Counted from the stretch's first letter, positions 52,933 to 62,766 are shown. The stretch: 64,000 nucleotides of DNA from Lachnospiraceae bacterium (GCA_009911035.1 QXWO01000009.1:78846-142845), one strand, 5' to 3'. Notes: generated from the letters alone by a model not told the origin. A program made the numbers and translations.

Positions 52933-54396
52933 ATGAATATACTTGACATGACTGCCGTGGAACTGGCGGCAGCAATTAAAGAAAAAAAGGTGACGGCCCC
53001 GGAGGCGGTGGAAGCTGTCTTTGGACAGATGGAAAAAAGTGAGGAGACTTTTAACTGTTATGTAACGGTGGATAAGGAAAGCGCCCTATTGCAGGCGGAG
53101 GAAGTGCAGAAGAAAATTGACGCAGGGGAACTGGCAGGCTCTCTTGCGGGAGTGCCCGTTGCCATCAAGGACAATATGTGCACGGAGGGGATGCTGACTA
53201 CCTGCTCATCAAAAATCCTGGGTAACTTCGTGCCCACTTTTTCCTCGGAAGCAGTGCGGAACCTGCAAAAGGCCGGGGCGGTGATTTTAGGCAAGACCAA
53301 TATGGACGAATTTGCCATGGGCTCTACCACGGAAACCTCCGCTTTCGGAGTGACCAGGAATCCATGGAACCCGGAGCATGTGCCGGGAGGGTCTTCCGGC
53401 GGAAGTGCGGCGGCGGTAGCGGCGAAGGAATGTTTCTATGCTCTTGGCTCCGATACAGGCGGTTCCATCCGCCAGCCGGCTTCTTTCTGCGGGGTAGTGG
53501 GAATGAAGCCCACTTACGGCAGGGTGTCCCGGTACGGGCTGATTGCCTACGGTTCTTCTTTAGACCAGATAGGTCCCCTGTGCAAGGATGTGACGGACTG
53601 TGCGGCAATTATGGAGGTTATTGCTTCCCACGACCAGAAGGACTCCACCTCTGTGGCACAAGACGATACGGATTTTACTTCCGCCCTTGTGGAGGATGTG
53701 AAAGGGATGCGGATCGGCATTCCCAAGGATTATCTTGGCGAAGGGCTTGACCCGGAAGTGAAAGGGGCTGTCCTTGGGGCGGCAAAAGCGCTGGAAGAAA
53801 AAGGAGCCCTTGTGGAAGAATTTGATTTAAGTCTGGTAGAATATGCGATCCCTGCCTATTATACCATCGCGGCGGCGGAGGCAAGCTCTAATTTAGAGCG
53901 GTTTGACGGCATTAAATACGGCTACCGCACCAGTGAATATGAAGGGCTTCACAATATGTACAAGAAGTCCCGCTCCGAGGGCTTCGGCCCGGAGGTGAAG
54001 CGCAGGATCATGCTGGGGAGCTTTGTGTTAAGCTCCGGCTACTACGATGCTTACTATCTGAAAGCCCTGCGCGTAAAGGCTCTGATCAAGAAAGCATTTG
54101 ACGAAGCCTTTGCAAAATATGATGTGATTTTAGGCCCTGTTGCGCCCACTACGGCACCGAAACTTGGACAGAGCCTTAGCGACCCGATCAAAATGTACTT
54201 GGGGGATATTTATACGATTTCTGTAAACCTTGCAGGACTGCCGGGATTAAGCTTGCCCTGCGGCGTGGATTCCAAGGGGCTTCCCATTGGATTACAGCTT
54301 ATCGGGGACTGCTTCCAGGAAAAGAAGCTGATACAGACGGCTTACACCTATGAAAAGATAAGGGGTAGATTTGACAGAAAGGAGGACAGGCAGTAA
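52933..54396 (+). CDS. gatA: Aspartyl/glutamyl-tRNA amidotransferase subunit A
   Basis: A 487-residue amidase-signature enzyme that releases ammonia from glutamine. The catalytic Lys is in PVAIKDNMCTEG, and the cis-Ser and nucleophile Ser are in PGGSSGGSAAAVAA and GSDTGGSIRQPASFCG. AGGAGGGCGG lies upstream. It follows gatC by 11 bases and its stop shares one base with the gatB start. Confidence 0.97.
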   Translation: MNILDMTAVELAAAIKEKKVTAPEAVEAVFGQMEKSEETFNCYVTVDKESALLQAEEVQKKIDAGELAGSLAGVPVAIKDNMCTEGMLTTCSSKILGNFVPTFSSEAVRNLQKAGAVILGKTNMDEFAMGSTTETSAFGVTRNPWNPEHVPGGSSGGSAAAVAAKECFYALGSDTGGSIRQPASFCGVVGMKPTYGRVSRYGLIAYGSSLDQIGPLCKDVTDCAAIMEVIASHDQKDSTSVAQDDTDFTSALVEDVKGMRIGIPKDYLGEGLDPEVKGAVLGAAKALEEKGALVEEFDLSLVEYAIPAYYTIAAAEASSNLERFDGIKYGYRTSEYEGLHNMYKKSRSEGFGPEVKRRIMLGSFVLSSGYYDAYYLKALRVKALIKKAFDEAFAKYDVILGPVAPTTAPKLGQSLSDPIKMYLGDIYTISVNLAGLPGLSLPCGVDSKGLPIGLQLIGDCFQEKKLIQTAYTYEKIRGRFDRKEDRQ

Positions 54397-55826
54397 TGGC
54401 AAAACAGTATGAAACAGTCATTGGACTGGAAGTCCATGTGGAACTGGCTACCAAAACCAAGATTTTCTGTGGGTGCTCCACTGCTTTCGGCGGAGAACCC
54501 AACACACATACCTGTCCGGTCTGTACAGGGATGCCCGGCTCCCTTCCGGTATTAAATAAGCAGGTGCTGGAATATGCCGTGGCGGTGGGGCTTGCCACCA
54601 ACTGTACCATCACCCAGTATTGTAAATTTGACCGGAAGAATTATTTTTATCCTGATAATCCCCAGAACTACCAGATCTCCCAGCTTTATCTTCCCATATG
54701 CCGAAACGGGAAGGTAGAGATTGAGACGGAAAACGGAAAAAAATTTGTAGGTATACACGAAATCCATATGGAGGAGGATGCGGGCAAGCTGATTCATGAC
54801 GAGTGGGATGACTGCTCTCTGGTTGATTATAACCGTTCCGGTGTTCCCTTGATCGAAATCGTGTCGGAGCCGGATATGCGCAGCGCGGAGGAGGTTATTG
54901 CCTATCTGGAAAAACTCCGTATGATTATCCAGTACCTTGGCGCTTCAGACTGTAAGCTCCAGGAAGGCTCCATGCGGGCGGACGTGAATCTTTCCATAAG
55001 GGAAAAAGGACAGGAAGCTTTCGGAACCCGTACGGAAATGAAGAATTTAAATTCCTTTAAGGCTATTGCAAGGGCCATTGAAGGGGAGACGGAGCGGCAG
55101 ATCGACCTTCTGGAAGATGGTAAAAAGGTGGTTCAGGAGACCAGAAGGTGGGATGACAATAAGGGAGAGTCCTATGCCATGAGAAGCAAGGAGGATGCCC
55201 AGGATTACCGTTACTTCCCAGACCCGGATCTTGTGCCCATCGTGCTGGATGATGCGTTCCTTGAGACGATCCGCCGAAAACAGCCGGAGTTTAGGGAAGA
55301 AAAGATGCGCCGCTATCAGGAAGAATTCGATATTCCGGAATACGACATTGAAATTATCACCGGAAGCAAGCACATGGCGGATATTTTCGAGGCAACGGTG
55401 GCTCTTGGCAGCCAGCCCAAGAAGGTATCCAACTGGCTGATGGTGGAGACTTTGCGGCTCCTTAAAGAAAACGGCATGGATCCGGAGGATATCCGCTTCT
55501 CACCGGAACATCTCTCTAAACTGATTGCCCTGACAGACGCAAAAGCAATCAACAGCTCCGTGGCAAAGGAAGTCTTTGAAGTCATGTTTACCCGGGACAT
55601 GGATCCGGAAAAATATGTGGAGGAGAAGGGACTTAAGACTGTAAACGATGAAGGCGCCCTGCGCAAAACCGTGGAGGAGGTTATAGCAAATAATCCCCAG
55701 TCCGTGGAAGACTACCGGAACGGCAAGGAAAAAGCCATCGGATTTCTGGTGGGGCAGACCATGAAAGTCATGAAGGGCAAGGCTGACCCGGGAATGGTGA
55801 ACAGGCTTTTGAAAGAGCTTTTGTAA
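54396..55826 (+). CDS. gatB: Aspartyl/glutamyl-tRNA amidotransferase subunit B
   Basis: A 476-residue subunit that phosphorylates and amidates the tRNA-bound Glu or Asp. Motifs are GLEVHVELATKTKIFCGC with zinc-type cysteines, the paired CPVCTGMPG, KNYFYPDNPQNYQISQ and the C-terminal YqeY-like tRNA-binding domain. The stop/start arrangement TAATG couples it to gatA. Confidence 0.97.
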   Translation: MAKQYETVIGLEVHVELATKTKIFCGCSTAFGGEPNTHTCPVCTGMPGSLPVLNKQVLEYAVAVGLATNCTITQYCKFDRKNYFYPDNPQNYQISQLYLPICRNGKVEIETENGKKFVGIHEIHMEEDAGKLIHDEWDDCSLVDYNRSGVPLIEIVSEPDMRSAEEVIAYLEKLRMIIQYLGASDCKLQEGSMRADVNLSIREKGQEAFGTRTEMKNLNSFKAIARAIEGETERQIDLLEDGKKVVQETRRWDDNKGESYAMRSKEDAQDYRYFPDPDLVPIVLDDAFLETIRRKQPEFREEKMRRYQEEFDIPEYDIEIITGSKHMADIFEATVALGSQPKKVSNWLMVETLRLLKENGMDPEDIRFSPEHLSKLIALTDAKAINSSVAKEVFEVMFTRDMDPEKYVEEKGLKTVNDEGALRKTVEEVIANNPQSVEDYRNGKEKAIGFLVGQTMKVMKGKADPGMVNRLLKELL

Positions 55827-55867
55827 ACTGGCCGGGATTTAAATATCAATTGACTGAAATAAAAGTG

Positions 55868-55906
55868 CAGACGCTGTTTTGGCCGTATTGGCAAAAACAG
55901 CGTCTG
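55868..55906 (+). terminator. Hairpin after gatCAB
   Basis: CAGACGCTGTTTT (55868-55880) pairs perfectly with AAAACAGCGTCTG (55894-55906) around a 13-base loop. The T tract after it is poor, but the stem length suggests a terminator. Confidence 0.7.
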
Positions 55907-55979
55907 AAGCATTTGATGGGATATTTGTTGAAAAGATATTATAAGAACAGATAAATAATGGAATCTTGGGAGGATGAAA

Positions 55980-56384
55980 ATGAGCAAAAACCGCAAAATG
56001 ATTGGATTTGTTATTGCATTGCTATGCTATAGCCTGGCAGTTGCGGGGGTATTTTACTTTTTAGGATACAAGGCGGCTTATGGCCCCATGGAAGGTTCTC
56101 CATCTGCACTTGCCGCACAGACATTCTATGCCACTATTTCTGACATTCAAAATAATACATTCACAGTAGACGGCATGGAAGTAAATGATATCAACTTTAG
56201 AAGAAGATTTTGCTTTTCTATCGCAGAAGGAACGAAAATCACATGGAGGTATATGGATATTTCAGTGGAGGATCTGGATGTTGGCGATAATATTGCCATT
56301 ACTTTTACAGGAGAGATCCTTGAAACAGAGCCTGGACAAATACAACAAGTTGAAGTTATTCAATTATTGGAAGATGAAAAATAA
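55980..56384 (+). CDS. Small membrane-anchored protein with OB-like extracellular domain
   Basis: A 134-residue protein with one N-terminal membrane helix (about residues 6-28). An approximately 85-residue beta-rich domain follows (FYATISDIQNNTFTVDGMEV; ISVEDLDVGDNIAITFTGEI). The pattern of 'variation/expression of X, then low-affinity beta strands ending in a Val-rich strand' resembles DUF3221/YobA-like OB folds in Firmicutes, but I am not certain. GGGAGG six bases upstream supports ATG 55980 over 55974. Function unknown; it stands alone. Confidence 0.65.
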   Translation: MSKNRKMIGFVIALLCYSLAVAGVFYFLGYKAAYGPMEGSPSALAAQTFYATISDIQNNTFTVDGMEVNDINFRRRFCFSIAEGTKITWRYMDISVEDLDVGDNIAITFTGEILETEPGQIQQVEVIQLLEDEK

Positions 56385-56509
56385 TTCATCCTCAATCTTG
56401 GAAGCCCCAAAGGTCTTCGGAAAAATTTTATCCGTTTCTGATAATGAATTTCGCATAAATCAGGCAAAATAGATTCCATAGAAAGAATGATTGAAAGGAT
56501 GGGATTTCT

Positions 56510-58255
56510 ATGGATATTTTTAGTGTACTTACTCTGACAGGCGGTCTGTGTCTGTTTCTTTTTGGCATGAATCTTATGGGACAGGCCTTAGAACGCCGGG
56601 CGGGAGGAAGTCTGCGTTCGCTTCTTGGCAGGCTGACGGCCAGCAGAGGAGCCGGGATCTTGACCGGGCTGCTTATTACGGCGGTGATTCAAAGTTCTTC
56701 GGCGGCAACGGTTATGGTGGTGGGCTTTGTGAATTCGGGCATTATGACATTGAGGCAGGCAGTCAATGTCATAATGGGTGCCAATATCGGAACAACAATT
56801 ACGGCATGGCTTTTAAGCCTTGCAGGAATAGACAGCGGCAATGTTTTTATTGCGCTTTTAAAGCCGTCTTCTTTTACGCCTGTGCTGGCATTGATTGGAG
56901 TGATCTTTTATATGTTCTGCAAAAATCCCAAGAAGAAAGACACAGGCATGATTCTTCTTTCCTTTGCCACATTGATGTCTGGTATGGAAACCATGTCCGG
57001 CGCAGTTTCCGGGCTCCGGGATGTTCCTTCCTTTCAGAGTTTGTTTGTGATGTTTAAAAATCCGGCGGCCGGCGTGCTGGCGGGGGCCGTACTGACGGCA
57101 GTCATCCAGTCCAGTTCCGCATCAGTGGGAATTTTACAGGCACTGGCCGTTACCGGACAGGTTACTTACGGGGCGGCTGTTCCTATTATTATGGGGCAGA
57201 ATATCGGGACCTGTGTGACTGCCATGATTTCTTCCGTAGGGGCAAATAAAAACGCAAAGCGTGCCGCTATGGTACATCTGCTGTTCAATGTAATCGGAAC
57301 AACGGTATGGCTGTCAGTTTTTTGCATCATAAATGTAGTTTTCAGCCCGGCATTTCTGGACAGCCCGGCATCTTTGCCTGGAATTGCCGTGGCACACTCG
57401 GTCTTTAATGTGCTGTGCACTCTTTTGCTGCTGCCTCTGCCGGGGGTGCTTGAAAAGCTGGTAAACTGGCTGGTGCCTGATGCAAAGCAGCCGGAAATCC
57501 AGTCTGAGCTGGACGAACGTCTCCTTGCGGCGGCGCCTATTGCACTGGAGCGGTGCCGGGAGGTGGCTGTGGATATGGCGCAAACAGCCGCTCGGTCCAT
57601 GAAAGAGGGGATAGCCGTCTTATTTGAATATTCGCCGGAGAAGGCGGCCTCCATCCGCGAAAAAGAAGAAAAAACCGACCATTATGAGGATATTCTGGGC
57701 ACATACCTTGTAAAGCTGAGTGCCAGACAAATCAGTGAAGAAGACAGCGGGCAGGCGGCGAAACTGCTCAAAATCATAGGGGACTTTGAACGCATATCAG
57801 ACCATGCGGTCAACCTTTTGGAATCTGCGGAAGAACTGCGGGGGAAGAATCTGGCTTTTACAGACCGGGCCATATCGGAATTGAAACAGATTTCCAGAGC
57901 AGTAAGTGAAATTATAGACTTGTCACTGCACGCTTTTTTGGAGGATGATTTAAAGACGGCGTCCATGGTAGAATCCTTAGAGGAAGTTATTGACCAGTTA
58001 AAAGAGCAGATGCGAACGCACCATATTCTCCGCTTACAGCAGGGAAAATGCTCCATTGATGTAGGGTTTGTGTGGTCGGATCTGCTTACCAACCTGGAAC
58101 GCACGGCTGACCACTGCTCCAATATCGCCGGCTGTGTCATTGATATGGCGTATCACAGGATGAATATTCATGAGTCACTTCGCAATTTCAGAAATGACAG
58201 CGAAGACTTCCGGGAGAATTTTGAGAAATATGCTATAAAATATGCTTTAAAATAA
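56510..58255 (+). CDS. Na+/phosphate cotransporter with C-terminal PhoU domain
   Basis: A 581-residue NptA/YjbB-type protein. Two inverted Na/Pi repeats carry the signature TAVIQSSSAATVMVVGFVNS and the second copy TAVIQSSSASVGILQALAV, each followed by MGANIGTT or MGQNIGTC. There are eight to nine membrane segments to about residue 320. A cytoplasmic PhoU-like helical bundle (about 350-560) follows. It probably imports, or in some relatives exports, phosphate. GAAAGGATGGG lies upstream. Confidence 0.93.
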   Translation: MDIFSVLTLTGGLCLFLFGMNLMGQALERRAGGSLRSLLGRLTASRGAGILTGLLITAVIQSSSAATVMVVGFVNSGIMTLRQAVNVIMGANIGTTITAWLLSLAGIDSGNVFIALLKPSSFTPVLALIGVIFYMFCKNPKKKDTGMILLSFATLMSGMETMSGAVSGLRDVPSFQSLFVMFKNPAAGVLAGAVLTAVIQSSSASVGILQALAVTGQVTYGAAVPIIMGQNIGTCVTAMISSVGANKNAKRAAMVHLLFNVIGTTVWLSVFCIINVVFSPAFLDSPASLPGIAVAHSVFNVLCTLLLLPLPGVLEKLVNWLVPDAKQPEIQSELDERLLAAAPIALERCREVAVDMAQTAARSMKEGIAVLFEYSPEKAASIREKEEKTDHYEDILGTYLVKLSARQISEEDSGQAAKLLKIIGDFERISDHAVNLLESAEELRGKNLAFTDRAISELKQISRAVSEIIDLSLHAFLEDDLKTASMVESLEEVIDQLKEQMRTHHILRLQQGKCSIDVGFVWSDLLTNLERTADHCSNIAGCVIDMAYHRMNIHESLRNFRNDSEDFRENFEKYAIKYALK

Positions 58256-58271
58256 AAAGGCCATTTTTTAC

Positions 58272-58300
58272 TTGCCATAGCTTTACGACTGTGATACAAT
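58272..58300 (+). promoter_or_regulatory. Promoter of the pheB-hom-apgM unit
   Basis: TTGCCA (58272-58277) and TACAAT (58295-58300) are separated by 17 bases, about 55 bases before the ACT-protein start. Confidence 0.7.
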
Positions 58301-58355
58301 ATCCATCGTCGGCAAACAAGTGTCCGCAACTCAAGAACAGATAAGGATACAGACT

Positions 58356-58793
58356 ATGGGAACCAGATATTTTGTGGTAAAAGAGCAGGCAGTGCCCGAG
58401 GTGCTTTTAAAAGTGGTGGAAGCCAAGAAGCTGCTTGACACAGGCAGGGTGCACACGGTCAACGAAGCAGCGGACCAGGTGGGGATCAGCCGCAGTTCTT
58501 TTTATAAGTATAAGGATGATATATTTCAGTTTCACGATAATGCCCAGGGGACGACCATTACTCTGACCTTCCAGATGAAGGATGAACCGGGGCTTTTGTC
58601 TGATGTGCTGCGGATTATTGCAGAGTTTGGGGCCAATATACTGACCATACATCAGAGTATTCCCATTAATGGCGTGGCGTCTTTAAGCTTAAGCGTCCAG
58701 GTCCTTGCAACTACAGGGAATGTTTCGGAAATGCTGGAAACCTTAGAACAGCACGAGGGCGTCAGAAATGTAAAAATACTGGCGAAAGAATAA
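58356..58793 (+). CDS. ACT-domain regulatory protein, PheB/UPF0735 type
   Basis: A 145-residue protein. An N-terminal helix-turn-helix-like segment (VNEAADQVGISRSSFYKYKD) is followed by an ACT domain (FQMKDEPGLLSDVLRIIAEF, LTIHQSIPINGVASL), as in Bacillus subtilis PheB. ACT domains bind amino acids, and PheB-type proteins lie in amino-acid gene clusters beside homoserine dehydrogenase, as here. ATG 58356 follows AAGGAT by 8 bases; the upstream extension does not match the family. Confidence 0.87.
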   Translation: MGTRYFVVKEQAVPEVLLKVVEAKKLLDTGRVHTVNEAADQVGISRSSFYKYKDDIFQFHDNAQGTTITLTFQMKDEPGLLSDVLRIIAEFGANILTIHQSIPINGVASLSLSVQVLATTGNVSEMLETLEQHEGVRNVKILAKE

Positions 58794-58824
58794 AAAGGAA
58801 TAGGAAGCCAAAGGAGGAAATAAA

Positions 58825-60030
58825 ATGATTCAGGTAGCAGTAATGGGGTACGGCACAGTGGGAAGCGGTGTCGTGGAAGTGATCGAAAAGAATAAAGATG
58901 AAATCAATAAAAAGTCAGGCGAGGAAATCAATATCAAATATATTCTGGACTTGAGGGATTTCCCCGGCGACCCTTATGAAAATAAAGTAGTCCATGACGT
59001 GGAAATGATTTTGAACGATCCGGAGGTAAAGATCATCTGCGAAACCATGGGCGGATTGAAACCGGCCTATGACTTTACCAAAAGGGCGCTCCTTGGGGGA
59101 AAGAGCGTATGTACTTCCAACAAGGAACTGGTTGCCACCCACGGACCGGAGCTGATACAGATTGCCCATGAAAATAAGTGCAACTATCTGTTTGAAGCAA
59201 GTGTGGGCGGCGGTATTCCCATTATCCGTCCGCTGAATTACTCCCTGACAGCAGAAAAAATTGACGCTGTTACAGGCATTTTAAACGGAACTACCAACTA
59301 TATTCTTTCCAAGATGGAAAAAGAAGGGGCTGATTTTGAGGATGTACTGAAGGAAGCCCAGGAGAAAGGATATGCGGAAAGAAACCCGGAGGCGGACGTG
59401 GAAGGCTATGACGCCTGCCGTAAAATTGCCATTCTTTCCTCCCTTATGTGCGGCAAAAATGTAAAATATCAGGATATAGACACGGAAGGCATTACGAAAA
59501 TCACGGCGACAGACTTCGTCTATGCCCGTGCAATGAGGAAAACCATCAAGCTTCTTGCCCAGAGCAGGGAAGTTGACGGAAAGTTTTATGCCATGGTTGC
59601 GCCTTTTATGATCAGTATGAGCCATCCTTTGTCCATGGTAAATGATGTGTTCAATGCTGTGTGCATCCACGGGAACATGCTGGGGGATTCCATGTATTAC
59701 GGAAGAGGAGCGGGCAAGCTTCCTACAGCCAGCGCCGTGGTATCCGATGTGGTGGACTGTGCAAGACATATCGGCAAAGTGATCATGTGCTTCTGGGAGG
59801 GGGAGGATGTTGTCCTTACCCCTAATGATGAGGCAAGCCGCAGGTTCTTTGTTCGGGTGCCTGCTGAAAATGAAAAGAAAGCCCTTCATATATTCGGCCA
59901 GGCAAGAGTCATAGAAGCGGATGTGCCGGGAGAATTTGCTTTCGTTACGGAGGCCATGCCGGAAAAAGAATTTAAGGAAAAGGCCGGGGAAGCGGGAGCC
60001 ATTAGCTGGATTAGAGTGGAGGAGGAGTAA
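58825..60030 (+). CDS. hom: Homoserine dehydrogenase
   Basis: A 401-residue NAD(P)H-dependent enzyme reducing aspartate semialdehyde to homoserine for threonine and methionine. The nucleotide loop is VMGYGTVGSGVVEVI. EASVGGGIPIIRPL and GILNGTTNYILSKM form the active site, with the catalytic lysine region near EGYDACRKIAILSSL. A C-terminal segment of about 75 residues is a short ACT-like domain, slightly smaller than usual. AAAGGAGG precedes the ATG, 31 bases after the ACT-protein gene. Confidence 0.96.
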   Translation: MIQVAVMGYGTVGSGVVEVIEKNKDEINKKSGEEINIKYILDLRDFPGDPYENKVVHDVEMILNDPEVKIICETMGGLKPAYDFTKRALLGGKSVCTSNKELVATHGPELIQIAHENKCNYLFEASVGGGIPIIRPLNYSLTAEKIDAVTGILNGTTNYILSKMEKEGADFEDVLKEAQEKGYAERNPEADVEGYDACRKIAILSSLMCGKNVKYQDIDTEGITKITATDFVYARAMRKTIKLLAQSREVDGKFYAMVAPFMISMSHPLSMVNDVFNAVCIHGNMLGDSMYYGRGAGKLPTASAVVSDVVDCARHIGKVIMCFWEGEDVVLTPNDEASRRFFVRVPAENEKKALHIFGQARVIEADVPGEFAFVTEAMPEKEFKEKAGEAGAISWIRVEEE

Positions 60031-60092
60031 CCTTCAGCCGGACCTTGCACTTTGACGGAAGACAGAAGTGTTTTGTGCAGAAAAGAGGAGTT

Positions 60093-61319
60093 ATGTCAGA
60101 GAAAAAATATATCATTGTGCTGGGGGACGGCATGGCCGATGAGCCAATTGCGTCCCTGGGTGGAAAAACACCGTTAGAATATGCAGACACACCGGCCATG
60201 GACCGTTTAAGCAGGCTTTCGGAAATTGGAATGGTACATACGATTCCGGAGGGGATGAAGCCGGGGTCAGACACGGCTAATCTTGCGGTGCTGGGGTATG
60301 ATCCGAAAATCTACTATTCCGGAAGGTCGCCTTTAGAGGCACTCAGCATCGGTGTACCCATGAAAGATACAGATGTGGCCCTGCGGTGCAATATCGTCAC
60401 CCTGTCAGAGGAGGATGTGCCTTTTGAGGAGCGGACGATCATCGACCACAGTTCGGGGGAGATCAGCACACAGGACTGCACCGTTTTGCTGGAAGCGGTG
60501 AAAAGAGAGCTGGAAGATGAAACCTATCAGTTTTATGCGGGAACCAGTTACCGCCATTGTCTCATTTGGAATAAAGGAATGGTGACAGAGCTGTCCCAGC
60601 CTCACGATGTGCTGGGGCAGGTGATTGGACAGTACCTTCCTGCCGACGAGAAGCTTCTTTTTATGATGAAAAGGAGCTATGAAATTCTGGTAAACCATCC
60701 TATTAATATAGAAAGAAAGAAAAAGGGACTAAACCCTGCAAACTGCTGCTGGTTCTGGGGGGCAGGCACCCGCCCCGGGCTTTCCTCCTTTGAGGGAAAA
60801 AACCATCTCAAAGGGATGATGGTATCTGCGGTGGATTTACTGAAAGGAATTGCAGCAGGGGCCGGCATGGGAGTGGCACAGGTGGAGGGCGCCAACGGCG
60901 GGCTTCACACCAATTATGAAGGAAAAGTGCAGGCGGCGCTGGATGCCCTGAAAGATGGTTTCGATTTCGTCTACATACATGTGGAAGCTCCTGATGAGAT
61001 GGGGCACCAGGGCAGTGTGGAGAAGAAGGTGCAGGCTGTTGAGTATCTGGACAAAAGAGTCATCGGGCCGCTGACACAGTCCCTTGACACAGAAGGCATT
61101 CCGTACCGTCTTCTGGTGATGCCGGATCATCCTACGCCCATACGGGTGAGGACCCATACCGCAGACAGCGTTCCTTTTCTCTTGTACGATAGTACAAAGT
61201 TGTATGACAGTGGGGATGAAAAGCAGGGAAGCCTGAAATATAATGAAAAAGATGCCAGGGCGGCCGGAAACTTTATCCCCCTTGGGCATACCATAATAGA
61301 TAGGCTGTTTGAAAAATAA
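60093..61319 (+). CDS. apgM: ApgM-family phosphoglycerate mutase-like protein, candidate homoserine kinase
   Basis: A 408-residue alkaline-phosphatase-superfamily protein of the archaeal-type cofactor-independent phosphoglycerate mutase family. The metal-binding start is VLGDGMADEPIASLGG. The nucleophile serine is in KPGSDTANLAVLGYDP, and later metal ligands are in HVEAPDEMGHQG and VMPDHPTPIRVRTH. In clostridia and bacteroidetes this family is often annotated as a proposed homoserine kinase. Its place between hom and aspartokinase supports that over glycolysis. AGAGGAG precedes ATG 60093. Confidence 0.85.
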   Translation: MSEKKYIIVLGDGMADEPIASLGGKTPLEYADTPAMDRLSRLSEIGMVHTIPEGMKPGSDTANLAVLGYDPKIYYSGRSPLEALSIGVPMKDTDVALRCNIVTLSEEDVPFEERTIIDHSSGEISTQDCTVLLEAVKRELEDETYQFYAGTSYRHCLIWNKGMVTELSQPHDVLGQVIGQYLPADEKLLFMMKRSYEILVNHPINIERKKKGLNPANCCWFWGAGTRPGLSSFEGKNHLKGMMVSAVDLLKGIAAGAGMGVAQVEGANGGLHTNYEGKVQAALDALKDGFDFVYIHVEAPDEMGHQGSVEKKVQAVEYLDKRVIGPLTQSLDTEGIPYRLLVMPDHPTPIRVRTHTADSVPFLLYDSTKLYDSGDEKQGSLKYNEKDARAAGNFIPLGHTIIDRLFEK

Positions 61320-61354
61320 GACAAGAAATAGATTTTTATGAGGAGATACATGTA

Positions 61355-62674
61355 ATGAAAAAGGTAGTAAAGTTTGGCGGAAGTTCTCTTGCCAGTGCAG
61401 AACAGTTTCGGAAGGTTGCAGATATCATCCACGCGGACGGGGAGAGACGCTATGTGGTCCCTTCCGCTCCGGGAAAGAGGTTTTCGAATGACACCAAAGT
61501 GACGGATATGCTGTACGATTGTTATCATCTGGCGGAAGAAGGAAAGGATTTTGGGAAAGCGCTGGCAGAGATTGCTGCCCGCTATGAAGAAATCATTGAT
61601 GGCCTTGGCCTTTCCCTCTCGCTTAAGGACGAGTTTCAGGCAATTGAAAAGAATTTCAAAGAAAAGGCCGGGGAAAACTATGCCGCTTCCAGAGGGGAAT
61701 ATTTAAACGGTATAATTATGGCCGCCTATCTGGGCTGTGAATTCGTGGACGCTGCACAGGTTATCCGTTTTACGGAAAAAGGGGACTTTGATGCCGAAGT
61801 TACTAACCAGATTTTAAGCGAACGCCTTGCGGGGACTGAACGCGCAGTTATACCGGGATTTTACGGCGCGTATGAGGATGGAAGGGTGAAGACCTTTTCA
61901 AGAGGCGGTTCCGATATCACCGGTTCCATTGTGGCAAGAGCGGTAAAGGCGGACGTGTATGAAAACTGGACGGACGTATCCGGTTTTCTTATTGCAGACC
62001 CAAGAATCATTGATAATCCTGAAGGAATAGATACGATTACTTACAGGGAGCTGCGGGAATTGTCCTATATGGGCGCAAGCGTGCTTCATGAAGATGCCAT
62101 TTTCCCGGTAAGAAGGGAAGGGATTCCTATTAACATCCGCAACACCAACAGGCCTGGTGACAGGGGGACCTGGATTGTGGAGAGCACCTGCCAGAAGTCT
62201 AAATATACTATCACAGGTATCGCGGGCAAAAGAGGGTTCTGCTCTGTAAATATTGAAAAAGCAATGATGAATTCTGAAATCGGCTTTGGCAGGAAAGTGC
62301 TCCAGGCTTTTGAGGACTACGGAATTTCTTTTGAGCATGTGCCATCCGGCATTGATACCATGACCGTATTTGTCCATCAGGATGAATTTATTGATAAAGA
62401 GCAGAAAGTGGTTTCCGCTATCCACAGACTGGCCGACCCGGACAGTGTCGATATAGAAGCAGACCTTGCGCTGATTGCAGTGGTGGGGCGGGGCATGAAG
62501 TCCACAAGAGGAACGGCAGGCCGGATTTTTTCCGCACTTGCCCATGCAAATGTCAATGTCAAGATGATAGACCAAGGGTCCAGCGAGCTGAATATCATTA
62601 TCGGCGTGGCAAACGAGGATTTTGATGCGGCAATCAAGGCAGTTTATACAATTTTCGTTATTTCACAATTATAA
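61355..62674 (+). CDS. lysC: Aspartate kinase
   Basis: A 439-residue monofunctional aspartokinase, the entry step for lysine, threonine and methionine. The start KVVKFGGSSLASAEQFRKV is the kinase signature; SRGGSDITGSIVARAVKA and YENWTDVSGFLIADPRII complete the active site. Two C-terminal ACT domains (ITGIAGKRGFCSVNIE; IAVVGRGMKSTRGTAGRIF) provide feedback control. It lies 35 bases after apgM, giving the order ACT protein-hom-apgM-aspartokinase. The isoform (lysine- or threonine-sensitive) cannot be told. Confidence 0.95.
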   Translation: MKKVVKFGGSSLASAEQFRKVADIIHADGERRYVVPSAPGKRFSNDTKVTDMLYDCYHLAEEGKDFGKALAEIAARYEEIIDGLGLSLSLKDEFQAIEKNFKEKAGENYAASRGEYLNGIIMAAYLGCEFVDAAQVIRFTEKGDFDAEVTNQILSERLAGTERAVIPGFYGAYEDGRVKTFSRGGSDITGSIVARAVKADVYENWTDVSGFLIADPRIIDNPEGIDTITYRELRELSYMGASVLHEDAIFPVRREGIPINIRNTNRPGDRGTWIVESTCQKSKYTITGIAGKRGFCSVNIEKAMMNSEIGFGRKVLQAFEDYGISFEHVPSGIDTMTVFVHQDEFIDKEQKVVSAIHRLADPDSVDIEADLALIAVVGRGMKSTRGTAGRIFSALAHANVNVKMIDQGSSELNIIIGVANEDFDAAIKAVYTIFVISQL

Positions 62675-62708
62675 AAATGATTTAAATTTAGAAAATTTCA
62701 CTACCCCA

Positions 62709-62737
62709 TTGACAAAATAACCAGGATGTAATAAAAT
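62709..62737 (+). promoter_or_regulatory. Promoter of the tRNA-Arg gene
   Basis: TTGACA (62709-62714) and TAAAAT (62732-62737) are separated by 17 bases, 29 bases before the tRNA 5' end. Confidence 0.75.
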
Positions 62738-62766
62738 AACTATTGTTGCAGATGAACGCAGCAAAT

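Noticed and set aside
56371-56472. Short frame after the OB-like protein (ILSVSDNEFRINQA)
   Set aside because: It could be a fragment of a second OB-like domain, but it is about 30 residues, lacks a ribosome binding site of its own and cannot be supported.
61320-61354. Lysine riboswitch before aspartokinase
   Set aside because: The gap to apgM is only 35 bases, too short for a lysine riboswitch.
61898-62575. A 225-codon minus-strand frame
   Set aside because: It is antisense to aspartokinase; the Cys/His-rich composition is typical of shadow frames.
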